Assembly: GCA_028386065.3 (NCBI GenBank)
Contig: JAKUCV010003583.1
Location: 15,339-79,338 of the forward strand
DNA: 64,000 nt
Direction: 5' to 3'
Origin: Turnera subulata
Lineage: Eukaryota > Streptophyta > Magnoliopsida > Malpighiales > Passifloraceae
Below, in pieces: positions 12,301-23,212 of this stretch (its first letter is position 1; every line of letters begins with the position of its first letter). A program made the translations under genes and the position numbers. The notes under the pieces were generated by a model. The model saw nothing but the letters and a program-made list of their open reading frames with translations. It made no database searches and was not told the origin of the DNA.

Positions 12301-13384
12301 TCCTATTCCTAGGTGCTTCATGTATGATAAGTTGGTCTGGCACTATACTAGGGATGGTACTTATACTGTTAAATCGGGCTATATGTTGACTGCTAGTTCA
12401 ATTCATAATTTTGTTGATTCTATCCCTTCCTCATCTTCTCGATATACACATCTGAACCTTAACTGGAGATTTGTGTGGAATATTAAAGCTCCCCCTACGG
12501 TACTGCACTTTTTATGGAGGGCGTGTCATAATTCTCTTCCAACTAGGGCTAATTTAGCTAGAAGATATATCCAAGGTCCCAATCTTTGTCCTAGGTGCGA
12601 GTCTGAGTTAGAAACCTTGGAGCATGTCTTGTTTCGATGTAGTTTTGCCCAGCTAGCATGGTTTCCTTCTACTCTTGGTTATAGACCTCATCACACCGGT
12701 ATTTTTGACTTTAAACATTGGTGGCTTGGCGTTGTTGCTGAGTTTGGCCATATTGACAAGGGCGGAATCATTTCTCACATAGCTTATATGTGTTGGTTGC
12801 TATGGAAAGCTCGCAATTCTTTTCGCTTTGAACAGGTGTCTGAAGACCCTTCTATGCTAGCTAACAAAGCTAGCGCGGCATGTGAAGAATATGTAGCGCA
12901 ACAAGATAGTGTCTTCTGTCGTGCTATATCCGTTCACAGTCCGTCGGCTTCAGTCTGGAAGACCCCTCCTCGCGGCTGGGCCAAATTGAATTGCGATGCT
13001 GCTTATGATCAATCAACAGGTAGAGCTTGTGGAGGTGTTCTCGTCCGAGATGCTGCTGGGAGAGTGCTTGATGGCTTGGTCATGAAGATGTATTCATCAT
13101 CGCCTTTAGCTGCAGAAGTGGAGGTGCTACGAGAGGCAGTGCTACTAGCCTCCAATAGGGCCTGGAACCAGGTCATCTTTGAGAGTGATTGCTCGGAGGC
13201 CGTTACTCAAGCAACAATTGAAAAGGAGAAAAGATCTTGGTCCATAAAAGCCTTTTTGCATGATATAGATATGGTTACTAATGTATTTGGCCAGTTTAAA
13301 TTTGTTCATGTAAAGAGAAGTGGTAATCGGGCTGCTCATTTCTTAGCTTCTGCCTTCTCAGGGAAATTGCCTCCGGATTACTAG
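9348..13384 (+). pseudogene. LINE ORF2: endonuclease, reverse transcriptase, RNase H
   Basis: ORF2 supplies target nicking and target-primed reverse transcription. It starts MTLLAWNYQGIGR with VVFFMETK, the APE-type endonuclease start. After frameshifts the endonuclease continues with HPYTWSNHR (about 9845) and GSDHSPIIL (about 9975). The RT region has IKAPGPDGFHG (about 10650), KLDMAKAYDRVDW (about 11040), GIRQGDPLSPYLF (about 11215) and the intact catalytic box LLFADDALLF (about 11360). A long open piece (11696-13384) carries the GGLGFRD thumb region, a zf-RVT-like HFLWRACHNSLPTRANL segment and an RNase H with LNCDAAYD, AEVEVLREAVLLA, FESDC and HVKRSGNRAAHFLA. At least four frame changes and stops break it, including a small loss near 10890-10970. 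Confidence 0.92.
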
Positions 13385-13532
13385 CTTCTCTACCAACTCC
13401 TCTCTTGCATATTTTGTACACTGATGTTAGATCTTCAGGGACTAGGTAATTTTGTTTTTGGCCTGCCCTGAAATGATCTCTGATGCAATTATATATGATA
13501 TATATAGTACTGAAAGTGGGCTTATTGTTGAT

Positions 13533-13543
13533 AAAAAAAAAAA
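13533..13543 (+). other. LINE poly(A) tail
   Basis: Eleven A residues end the LINE 3' UTR about 150 bp after the ORF2 stop. Sequence after it (TTGATAGTTGAACC) returns to copia D interior. Confidence 0.8.
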
Positions 13544-13932
13544 TTGATAGTTGAACCAGAACCAAAACGCATGGCAAGCAGTGTGTCTTTAATACCGTAG
13601 AGACGTGGCCGCATAAAATCGCTTTACCTGATGCGATTTTCAACTAGATGCCATTATTTCTACAGTCAAATCTGAATTTATTTTGGCAAAACAATGCACA
13701 ATCATATGAAATTGGCATTCATGCACAATCATATGAAATTGCCGCACTGAATCCGTCGTGGATTCCAAAGTCAAAAGCCAATGCATACGATTTACAAATA
13801 ATACCCAGAATATGTAAATCAAGAATCAAATAGAGATTGATTTGTCGAAAACAAAAATAACCTTCATGTGACAAAATTTGAATCAACCTTATTGAAATCT
13901 AATAATTTAATCAATGAGGCTCCACTACCACT
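13544..13932 (-). other. copia D leader with primer binding site
   Basis: This segment joins the nested LINE to the right LTR of copia D. At 13918-13930 the minus strand reads TGGTAGTGGAGCC, two bases from the LTR edge, a good match to the initiator-Met tRNA primer site TGGTATCAGAGCC used by plant copia elements. A 19-bp direct repeat (GCACAATCATATGAAATTG) occurs at about 13695 and 13724. No coding seen. Confidence 0.7.
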
Positions 13933-14350
13933 TGTTAGAATAATTACTTTGTGCCTCAAATATCTTGATAAATTATTAGACAATCAAGAACAATAATCAA
14001 GTATAGCAAGGCGTACCTGAATTCATGATGAACAATCACGATGACTTTTGAGGATTGGGAGCTATCTTGATTCCAACGTCTTGTGTGTTTTTCTGTGATG
14101 GGGCAGAGAAAACTGATGCAGGAATAATCTTGGAGACCACAACCCTACATTATATCATTTATATACTAGGTCAATTAGGGTTCCATAAAACTCTAACTAT
14201 TAATGTTGGGTTTCTGCATATAAAAGCCCATACCACCATAAATGTCTCCAGAGTCCAAAATAGATCACTTAATGGCCCCATAAAATTAGACAGTCTTTAA
14301 TATAATTGTAATTAATAATATAAGCCCATAAATATTAAATAATTCCAATA
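13933..14350 (-). repeat. right (5') LTR of copia D
   Basis: This 418-bp LTR opens with TGTTAGAATAATTAC on the plus strand, beside the primer binding site. Its first 200 bp match 3051-3253. Its right end is set by where the MATH coding frame resumes. The expected CA end reads TA there, so the last bases are inferred. Confidence 0.72.
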
Positions 14351-15179
14351 ATAAATGTTTTAGTGGGATGAAACTTGAGTGGCGTTTCACTAACATGCTG
14401 TCCCATGATGTACTGAATGATCCTTCCAAGGGCTATGTTGTTGATGATGGCTACGTATTTGCTGTTGAGGTCTTTGTCCTGGAGGAAGTAATTAAATCTG
14501 TTGATGGAGAGATATTGTCATTGGCTAAAAAACCTGCAGGCGGTCTATGTTCTTGGAAGATTGACAACTATTCAACTCTGAAGAAGGATTTCTTATACTC
14601 TGAAGTTTTCTCAGTTGGAGGACAAAACTGGTAACTGAAAAGAATTATATAATAAATGAAAATAACATTTGCCTTCGAACCATTAATCTAATATTTTAAC
14701 CCAAACAATTTATATTTTTTTCAATTGATTAAAGCAACATTTCTTTTGTCTAATTCAGGAAGTTACTACTCTATCCAAATGGAAATCTCACTTCAGCAGG
14801 GGAGCATGTCTCCATATACCTTTGCTTGGATGATATCGGAAATATTCCTTGCGGTAGAGAAGTGTTTGCCCATTACAAGTTGAGATTAAAGAATAATGTT
14901 ACTGGCAAGCATCATGAGAGCACAGGTTAATAAAAACATATCCAGTACTCATAAAGTGTTTCCTGTTTATAGCCTGCATGTGATGGACTAAACAATATTA
15001 TATATATCCCATATGTTACAGGTAGGGACTGGTTCGATGATAAGGAGAATAATGATTGGGGTTCCCGGCGATTCATTTTGCAGAGTGATTTGAAAAGCAA
15101 AGACAAGGGCTACCTTGTGAATGACAGTGTGACATTTGAAGCGGAGCTGATTCATATATCAACTGTTAGAGATGTATGA
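14351..15179 (+). pseudogene. MATH-domain (TRAF-like) gene, right exons
   Basis: Three exons complete the gene begun at 2788. The first (to 14630) encodes the end of MATH domain 1 (MKLEWRFTNMLSHDVLNDPS, GYVVDDGYVFAVEVFV) and the start of domain 2 (CSWKIDNYSTLKK, YSEVFSVGGQNW). The GT at 14631 and AG at 14757-14758 bound intron 1. Exon 14759-14925 encodes KLLLYPNGN and EHVSIYLCLDDI. A second intron leads to exon 15022-15179 (RDWFDDKENNDWGSRRFIL, GYLVNDSVTFEAELIHIS), ending in TGA. Junctions keep frame and the domain order matches two-MATH plant proteins. A gene starting at the ATG at 14368 would lack half a domain. With 11.3 kb of transposon and a stop in the left half it is most likely dead, though this end itself is clean. 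Confidence 0.8.
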
Positions 15180-15746
15180 CATTGAAATATTTGTTGAATT
15201 TCCGGAGCTTTTGGTTGGTATTCCGTTCCTGCTACGTACTCTACTATATACTATCATGCATAGGCTAATTTTCCAGCTCCCCTTGCCCTATGTTTATTAT
15301 TCTGCTCACTTTAATTATTCTTGATTAGGCGTCTACCGAAAAAGAAAGGGAATCTCTCTTCCTGAGGGTAGGTTTTCTCTCAACTATGGAGAGCTCTCTT
15401 AGGGTTCTAGCCCTTTACTTCATCCTTTGAGACTAGATCTGAACTCTTAAACCTCCATACCATAACAGACTTGCCATAATCCAAACACCCTAACCAAGAC
15501 TCCAAAGCCAATCTTTACTCACCCGTCTTCATTATCCTACCTACCATACATTTATTCACACCTCACCTAACTTTGAAACCCAGTCCTGTTGCACATTCAA
15601 TGGTGGGAAGTCTCAGGGTACAAATGGGCAGGCAGGCCGAACACTAAAGCTGTCAAGAAACTCCCAGCAAGGAAAGGTCTTTTCAGCGCATGTGTTAGTT
15701 GGTCGTTTAGTAGCAGTGAAGGAGAAGTTTGTTCATCTCCCTCAAC
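15180..15746 (+). other. MATH gene 3' flank and LINE-2 leader
   Basis: Sequence just after the MATH stop is probably its 3' UTR. From about 15330 a pyrimidine-rich leader (CTCTCTTAGGGTTCTAGCCC and CTCACCCGTC-like runs) leads into the LINE-2 ORF1, so the LINE start is somewhere near 15330. I see no separate gene. Confidence 0.4.
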
Positions 15747-16957
15747 ATGTTTGTGTCACGTATGTGGAAATTGAGAGGGGCTCTTGAAGTGAAGGTGCTG
15801 GGGAAGAATGTCTTCCTACTTCCAAGATAGTGCAGATAGGGACAAAGCCTTCAGGAATAGACAGTGGATTGTGAACGGATCTCTTCTCCTCTTAAGAGAA
15901 TGGGACGCAAAAACACCACTGGCTGAGGTAGATTTGTCTTCTGCTGATTTTTGGGTAATGGTGCATGGCCTTCTCCCCGATCAGCTGACAATGGAGAATG
16001 CTGCTTGCATTGCAGAGCTATTGGGGGAACTGGTGGAGGTAGATCTCACCCTGCGGAATGGGGGTATGTAGGAGCAATATCCTCAAGTTTAAGGTGAGGA
16101 TGAAGGTGGATCAACCGTTGTGCTTAGGTTTCCATGATGAGGGGACGGAGGGTACCAAGCAATGGGTAGATCTGACCTATGAAAGCCTTTCCGACCACTG
16201 CTTTGCATGTGGTAAGATCGGTCACATGATGAAAATGTGTCTCTTTGATGGCTGCGAGGGGGTATCCAGGGAGGTCATCCGGTTTGGGCATCGATTGAGG
16301 GCCGAACCTGATTTCCGTAAGAAGAGGAGCAGGGAGTGGGAAAGAATCTCAAAGCCGTGGAGGGAGGATGACTGGAAGACAGTAATGGAAAGAGTGGCCA
16401 GGTATGACGAGATGGTGGCGCGTTGGTCTGATGTCAAGGCGCATGAGAGGAGAAGGAAAGAAGAGGATCTGGCAGCTAAGGAAAAGATGGGTGTTGACCC
16501 TGACTTAAGCAAAATGCAGATGGCAGCTTTACTCAGAGTGACTGGGATGGAACCTTCACAGCTTACGGATATCTGCAAAATTCTTGGTGTGGAGGTACCA
16601 GAGAGGGTGGACGTGTTGAACGAGGTCTTACCTCTTTTGCGTAAGGAGCCTCAAGATAGTCGGATAGGAGCTGGCAATACATCTGTTGAGGGGGAGATGA
16701 GCTCAGTCGATAGTACTTTGGTATTAAAGGAGCTCCAAAGGGTAGAAGCATTGTCCTTGGAGAGTACAACTGGTCACCCTGCCAGTACCAGCACCTCAAA
16801 GGGTCCACTGAAGAGTTCACGCCTCCCCCTCTCTCTCCCACAAGGTGAGCTGTCTGAATCCCTCAAAAGGCGGGAAGTTGTCCACATGGGTCAACCAGAG
16901 AGGAAAAAACTCAAAGCCCAAACCTATAACCCTGCACCACAAAATAACCAAGCCTAA
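15747..16957 (+). pseudogene. LINE-2 ORF1 (DUF4283-like, CCHC zinc knuckle)
   Basis: Reading begins at an ATG at 15747 (MFVSRMWKLRGALEVKVLGK) and shifts frame near 15805 into FQDSADRDKAFRNRQWIVNG with LLLLREWD and ADFWVMVHGLLPDQL, a DUF4283-like RNA-binding fold. A second shift near 16060 leads into the long frame (to 16957). That frame has the zf-CCHC_4 knuckle CFACGKIGHMMKMC (about 16201-16245), intact here unlike in the first LINE. A long charged tail and a basic C-terminus follow (RRKEEDLAAKEK, ERKKLKAQ). The order matches plant L1 ORF1. Two frameshifts disable it. Confidence 0.78.
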
Positions 16958-17311
16958 ACTTTCTCAGTAGTACAAGAAGGGCCAAATGTTTTTATGGTTG
17001 GACAGGGCCTGAGGCGGCATCAACTTGGAGGAGAATAAGGATCAAGAGCCTTGCAAGAAACCGAGCAAGTCAACCACCAACACCCACAATCGTAGAAGAG
17101 GGGACGATCGCCTTGGCTCTTTTGGAAGCATCAACAACTTAATTAGACAAGCTGACGGTGTCTCCTGATAATCCGTTTGTTGTAAGTAAAGGGTCGGGAA
17201 GGCAGGAGAAACAGGGTGGAACGAATACGAAGGCGACGGCTCGTGTAATTTGAATTCTTCATCTATGATTGTAACAGCGGAGACTGGTGTGACCCAGTCC
17301 CGCCGAGAGCC

Positions 17312-20300
17312 ATGAATCTCTTAGTGTGGAACTGTCGGGGACTCGGAAAACCCCGGGCAGTCCGTAGCCTTCACGATCTCTTGAGACGTGAAAACCTGAG
17401 TTTGGTGTTCCTTTAGGAAACCAAGAAGAAGAGCAGGGAAATGGATGTTATCAAGTGGTCTATTAATTTTCCGAATAGTTTGTTCGTGGACAGTATTGGT
17501 CGAAGAGGAGATTTGGCTTTGTTTTGAAAGGCCGATATGGATGTATCTCTCCTGTCTTGGTCTGGGTCATATATTGATGTGGTGGTCAAAGACTTGGGCA
17601 TGGGGAGTTGGAGGTTTACGGGATTTTATGGCAATCCTATTTAAGGAGAAAGACATCACTAATGGGAATTGTTAAGACGTTTGAGGGACTGTAACAACTT
17701 ACCCTGATTATGCGCTGGGGATTTCAACGAGGTACCAAGAGCCTCTTAAAAGGCTGGAGGCCCTCCTAAACAGGAAATACTAATGGCGGCTTTTACGAGT
17801 TGCTTAGACAATTGTGGACTAGAGGATATGGGCTATGCTGGGTACCCATATACGTCGACGAATGGCAGAGATGGGGTACACAATACAAAGCTCTGGCTGG
17901 GACAGGGGCGTCTGCACTTCCTCTTAGAGGACCCTGTTCCCAAATGCATATCTACATCACCTGGGGGATTGGGGTTCAAATCATCTGCCGGTCCTGATTG
18001 ACTGTTTTGGGACTCGCCCAAATCGGAGACGTAAGAGAGGAAGATTCTTCTTTGAGGATCACTGGATCAGGGATACAGAATGGAAGGGGCTGGTGAAGTC
18101 GGTATGGCAAGGAGTGTAAAGGGGCTGTTGGCTGGAGGTTTTTTTAAAATTGGATAAAACTTTGTCTGAATTATCATAGTGGAACCATAAAAAACATGGA
18201 TGTATCCCGTATGAGATTGGCAAGGCTAGATGGGAGTTGGAGGATTTAAAATGGGCCAGAGCTCGGATGAGAATCTGGAAAGAAGAAGATACTTGTTGGA
18301 TAGACTGGATGACTTATAGTGAAGGGAGGAGCAGATATGGAGGCAAAGAGTGAAGTCCCTATGGCTCAAAGAGGGGCACAGAAATACAGCTTTCTTCCAT
18401 ATAAAGGCTAATCAAAGAAGGGCCAAAAACTGCATTGACGTGCTCCATGATGCTATGGGTACAAGGCACACAAACCAGCGTGACTTGGAGGAGGCAGCCT
18501 GTACCTACTTTACCCACCTTTTTACTGCTAATAGTCGCTCTTTTCAGCTGGGTGAGTTGTAGGGTCTAGCGAACAGAGTTGGCCCATAGCAGAACAGCCT
18601 CCTAGTAGGCCCTATGTCTGATGAGGAGATCAAAGGAGCTTTATTTCAGATGAACCCATCAAAATCTCCTGGACCAGATGCACTCTCCCCCGCTTTCTAC
18701 AAGAACTATTGGGACCAGGTGGGACCTGATGTGTGTGCTCTGATCAAGTTGATTTTGAGGGAGGGGCGGATGCTGCCAGACCTAAATAGAACAATCTTGG
18801 CCCTAATTCCCAAGTGTAAGAAGCCGGAGTTCATGAGCCAACTGCGCCCCATTAGCCTCTGGCGAACAGGCTAAAGGGATGTCTTGACCAGAATGTTTCT
18901 GAGAAGCAAAGTGCATTCGTGCTGGGCAGGCAAATTTCAGACAACATCCTGGTTGCTTATGAGACAATACACAGGATAAAGTGTAGAGGCGATGCAAAGG
19001 TGGGCTATATGGAGTTGAAGCTAGACATGTTGAAAGCATATGACAGGCTTGAGTGGGGGTTTCTTGAAGGGGTTTTGAAGGTGATGGGATTCCATGAATA
19101 GTGGATATCAAATAGGTAATGGAGTGTGTTTCTTCCACATCTTTTGCGGTTAAGGTTAATGAAGAGGTTTTGGGGAACATCAAGCCAACGAGGGGTTTGA
19201 GACAAGGGGGTCCCCTATCCCCCTATCTATTTATCCTTTGTATGGAGATGCTTACATGGCTTCTAGAGGAGGAGGAGCGCAGGGGTAATCTTGAGAGTTT
19301 CAGTGTGGGCAATAATGCACAGAGGGTGACTCACTTACTGTTCACGAATGACTCTATTATCTTTGCCAAAGCCTCTATCAAGAGTGCGAGGGCGATAAAG
19401 AGGGTTCTTGAGGTGTATGAGTCCTTGTCTGGGCAGATGGTGAACATGGAGAAATCTGTGGTTCAATTTAGCAACAATTGCACACATGATTTGAAGGTTG
19501 GGCTTAAGGCCATTTTGGGGGTCTCAGTTGAGGGGTGCCAGCGGAAGTATTTAGGTCTTCCACAGATGGTTGGTAGGAGTAAGAGAAGGGTATTCCAAGA
19601 TGTCAAGGAGAAAGTGTGGAGACATGTCAAGGGTTGGAAGGGGAAGCTGTTGTCTAAGGGAGGAAAGGAAGTCCTTGTGAAGGCTGTAGCCCAGACGGTC
19701 CCAGCCTACACCATGTTAGTTTTCAAAATTCTAGAAACTCTGTGTCGCGAATTGAACTCTATGATGGCGGGTTTCTGGTGGAGAGATAACTCGGACAAAA
19801 GACGAGTGCACTGGTTGAAATGGGACACTCTTTGTAAATCAAAGAAGAACGGTGGGCTAGGCTTCAGGCATTTATCTACCTTCAACAACGCATTACTCGC
19901 AAAACAAGGTTGGCGGTTACTCACTAACCCGTCCTCCCTGTGTAGTAGAGTTATAAAAGGTAAGTATTACCCTAATTCTGATTTCCTTGGAGCAAAGTTG
20001 GGCCATCGCCCATCTTATACCTGGCGCAGTTTACTATTGGGCCGTCAAACATTATTAAAGGGCTTGTACAAAAGGGTTGGCAATGGATCCACTGTGCGCA
20101 TCATGGAAGACCCGTGGACTCCTCGCAAGTGGAGCTTTAGGCCTACTGCGATTTGCCCTGGAGTACCTACTTAGACTACAGTGGACTCCCTAATCCTCCA
20201 AAACCCCACTAGATGGAATATGCCTCTACTTTCTGCCTCATTCCCTCATCTTGACGTGGAATGTATTAGAATGCTTCCCCTTACCAGAACTTCGGTGGAG

Positions 20301-20789
20301 GATGAATGGTGCTGGTACCATGAGAAAAAGGGGGGCTTCTCGGTTAGAAGTGCGTATCATGCTGAATTACAGTATAAGAAGGAGTGCGAGGGAGGGTGTG
20401 GATCTTCTCTGCAACATCAATGGGAACCAGCAGTGTGGGATACTATTTGGTCAGCCCAGGTACCAAATAAGATCCGAATCTTCAGATGGAGGGTAGCACA
20501 TAAGATACTTCCTGTCAAGCGGAACCTTAACCAGCGCAAGGTGCTATTGGACTCCTTTTGTGAAAGATGCCGAGAAGAAGAGGAGAATATCAATCACGCC
20601 TTGTTTAGATGTGAAAAGGCAAGGGAGGTTTGGGAGTTATCCAAATGGTGCCAGTGGACTGTGGAGGATGAATGGGAGAATGCTCGTGATGTTTTCCGGT
20701 TTATGTTGTCCAATATTTCTCGCCATGAAGTGGCGTTGTTTTTGACTTTGGTGTGGTCGATTTGGAATGATAGGAATGAGGAGACTTAA
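17312..20789 (+). pseudogene. LINE-2 ORF2: endonuclease and reverse transcriptase remnants
   Basis: The ATG at 17312 gives MNLLVWNCRGLGKPRAVRSL, the canonical endonuclease start of plant L1 ORF2, but a stop replaces the residue before ETKKK. RT blocks follow in broken frames: EGHRNTAFFH (about 18365), NPSKSPGPDALSP (about 18655), a deletion after LRPIS (about 18860), LDMLKAYDRLEW (about 19020), GLRQGGPLSPYLF (about 19195) and KYLGLPQMVGRSKRRVF (about 19545). The catalytic box reads LLFTNDSIIF (about 19338) in place of LLFADD, so a metal-binding Asp is lost. A zf-RVT-like region ends at 20789. No RNase H is seen. It cannot be active. Confidence 0.88.
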
Positions 20790-20970
20790 GGAAAAGGGTC
20801 AAGAAGTCCGGAAGAGAATTTGTCTAGGGTGGTGAAGTTTTGCAGTGATTTTGTGGAACACAATAGCCGAGGTGTTCCTACTCCAATGCGGAGTTTGCCT
20901 ACGCATTGGGTACCCCTGTTTCCGTCACGTTTCCTAAGATTTTATAGTCTCAAAAATAATTTATTTACTT

Positions 20971-22335
20971 CCTGTTCCCTGGAAGAAAAATGTGTGTATT
21001 TTCCTGTGAAAATTGTGACAAATTGATCAAACAACCAAATGTACAATCGGTAAGGGATATTTGTAGGGCGTAAAAATGGTGAAGTGTGATTGATTGGTTA
21101 CTGAAAATTAATCAGGTGTTGAGGGAGGATTTAGGTTTTATTTTAAAAAAAATTAGAAAATGATGTATTTGGGTTACATGAAATTGGGTTGGGTTTTTCT
21201 CAACAATACCGACACAAGTAACATTCTGATATGCCCACGCCAATTAAAAAATACTAAAGGATGATGGTTTTGTGGTTTCTCAATAACCTAGATCGAAACC
21301 ACGGTATAGGATCAAACATATTACAACAACCAACTCAGTAACTAAACCATAAATAACAGAGCGGATCCCAGAAAACGAGCAGCGCTGCTAAATTGTTCGC
21401 AACCATAATTAAGTTACATAAGTAGAGACAAAGTATAGCATGGCTTAACAGAAATCTAACGCCATTCCAAAGATCCTCCCTCTGTTCAACAAGCATAATA
21501 AGATCAGTCAATGTAGCTTCAAGTGGGAAGCATTTGATTGGTTAGCACCAATATATTTCGCCTCCAACACTGTTTAATGAACTCCAACATGCCCTCAATG
21601 GCACTTCACCCTTCTGGATCCCGAGATCAGCTTCTGGCTGATGCAAAATTCCAAAAACCAGAAAGAGAGCAAAATAAGCTATGTACTTGCCTTACCACCA
21701 GTGGGATTCGCACCATGCAGGTTCATTGCCAAATTTTGGGGGCAGAACTAGCCTTCCCATCCCTATTGACCTTATCGAAATTCGCCTAAGGGTGACAAAA
21801 ACATTGTGGTTCCTTCAGGATTGAAGGAATCCTCCAACCACTATCCCTCACTCTCATTTCTTTGGGGAAGCATTGCTCTTGAAAGAGCCCGCCTGGATAG
21901 CATCATGAAGTAGCTTTGGTTGCCTGATTTCCATCCTGATCATTCATAACAATATTCAATATCCAAGCCTCCATTTCCTCTCTTCTCCCCAATTCAGCCT
22001 CTAAGGGATCGCGGATGACTTGCATTGCTCAAGCCAAATGTTTCTAGCTCGGTTTTTTGCTGTGGAGTAAGCCTGGACGTCCTTCTCAATCGTGGCTACC
22101 ACTTCCGCCATCGTCTTCATCCAACCCGCATGAAGACTCCCAACAATCATCCTCCCTTCCTCAGTCCCTAAAGTGTTGCTCATTCTTCTCTGCCTTCCAG
22201 GTTCTCTTCAGATAGATCTATGCCCACACTCTGGGTCTCCATATGGCCAGTCCCTTCTCATGTTAAAGTACATATAGCCAAGGAATTTAAGGATGGAAAA
22301 AATCACCACTATCGCGCGATATGCTGGATTATTAA
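20971..22335. other. intergenic stretch, no recognised gene
   Basis: About 1.4 kb with no clear transposon or gene. A minus-strand open stretch at 22183-22001 (starting MSNTLGTEEGRMIVGSLHAG and containing NRARNIWLEQCKSS) has normal protein-like composition and could be a fragment of a host exon. I do not recognise it, and its frame does not extend convincingly. The rest is AT-rich. Confidence 0.35.
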
Positions 22336-23212
22336 CTGGTAGGGATGGGGATGAGAATAGGAATTATAGTACCCGCCATTTAATTTTTTAGTCATTTTTT
22401 TAAATATAAAATAAAAAAGGATAGAATGATAAGATAATATAGACTAAGTTCAATTTAGTTGTATTTACTTTTATCATATTGGTTGGATTTGAATTGACAA
22501 TGATATGATATGTAGTATTAGATAGTAATATATACTTTGTATCGATATTAACATTATATGAATTTTGTAAAATCTTAGAAGTAAATTTTAAGCTTTCAAG
22601 TGAAAAAAATTATAAATATTTTAAAATAAGCAATTTGGGTCTCGGAGATCCACGATAAGTGTGGGGAGTGAGAATGGGGATCAAATTCCACGCCACAGAA
22701 AATGGAGATGGGGACTGGAAAAGTTTTAGGTTGTGGAAATGGGGCGAGAATTCCTCTACCCACATGATCCCGACCACGCTGTCATTCTTTATCAAGGATG
22801 ATTTGGTTTAGTAATAAGATATAGTCATTTCATTGTTGCTACAATATTTCTGTAATTTGTATGTTTGGCCCAATTCACGATTTCGTTTGGGTGGTTTTTA
22901 ATTTTATAATATTAATTACTATGTAAACTCTGATAATAGTAGAATGTCCAAGAAACTTTTTCTTTTTCTTTCGTTAGAATCTTTACTAATAGTTATTCCG
23001 TAGATCATAACTGCCAACACTACCTTTGAAATTTTTAGTCTTACATCGTAACTGCCAACAACCTTTCAAAGATCACGATTATTCATCGTCATTATACCAT
23101 TTTAGTAATTAGATAAATTCAGTAATTCACACGAATTTTCTTTTACAAGCTAGCCACTGGCTGAAAAGGAAATGAGAAAGACGTCATGGATGGCGTGGGA
23201 TAAATAATCCAC
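22336..23212. other. AT-rich intergenic DNA with a G-rich, possibly transposon-derived block
   Basis: At 22336-22375 the text GGGATGGGGATGAGAATAGG and at about 22655-22780 GGGGAGTGAGAATGGGG with matching CCC-rich sequence bound an AT-rich core. This resembles a short non-autonomous DNA element, but I found no clear inverted ends or target duplication. The remainder is AT-rich filler without genes. Confidence 0.25.

Larger units (their letters stand above)
7330..13543 (+). mobile_element. L1-type LINE (plant non-LTR retrotransposon) nested in copia D
   Basis: A near full-length plus-strand LINE. It has a pyrimidine-rich 5' leader (about 7330-7786), an ORF1 with a DUF4283-like domain and a CCHC zinc knuckle (7787-9351), and an ORF2 with endonuclease, reverse transcriptase, zf-RVT-like and RNase H parts (9348-13384). 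A short 3' UTR ends in an 11-A tail at 13533-13543. The ORFs contain several stops and frameshifts. The exact 5' end and the target duplication were not found by eye, so the left boundary is approximate. Confidence 0.9.
3051..14350 (-). mobile_element. old Ty1/copia element D (minus strand) interrupting the MATH gene, with a LINE nested inside
   Basis: Two LTR copies frame this element: a left remnant at 3051-3253 and a full copy at 13933-14350. Between them the minus strand reads, from right to left, a tRNA-Met-type primer binding site (13918-13930), a decayed leader and gag region, integrase (about 5060-4700), reverse transcriptase (about 4350-3500) and a stub of RNase H that abuts the left LTR at 3254. 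The flanks AGAAA (3046-3050) and ATAAA (14351-14355) look like a 5-bp target duplication with one change. The MATH reading frame continues across it. A LINE (about 7330-13543) landed inside the element. All coding is heavily decayed. Confidence 0.75.
15330..20970 (+). mobile_element. second L1-type LINE (LINE-2), heavily decayed
   Basis: A plus-strand LINE with a recognisable ORF1 (15747-16957) and ORF2 (17312-20789). It has many more stops, frameshifts and deletions than the LINE at 7330-13543. Its RNase H domain is missing and no poly(A) tail is obvious. The 3' end near 20970 is a guess from loss of G-rich LINE-like composition. It lies directly downstream of the MATH gene in the same orientation. 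Confidence 0.82.

Noticed and set aside
11696..13384. 562-codon ORF as a host gene
   Set aside because: It is the C-terminal part of LINE ORF2 (GGLGFRD thumb, zf-RVT-like, RNase H) and follows the RT in order.
14368..14634. Short intact gene starting at the ATG at 14368
   Set aside because: It would start in the middle of a MATH domain; the missing part is found at 2788-3050, and the open frame past 14630 is intron.
22001..22183. A small minus-strand host gene
   Set aside because: One open stretch of 60 codons without recognised domain, splice context or extension; kept only as a note.
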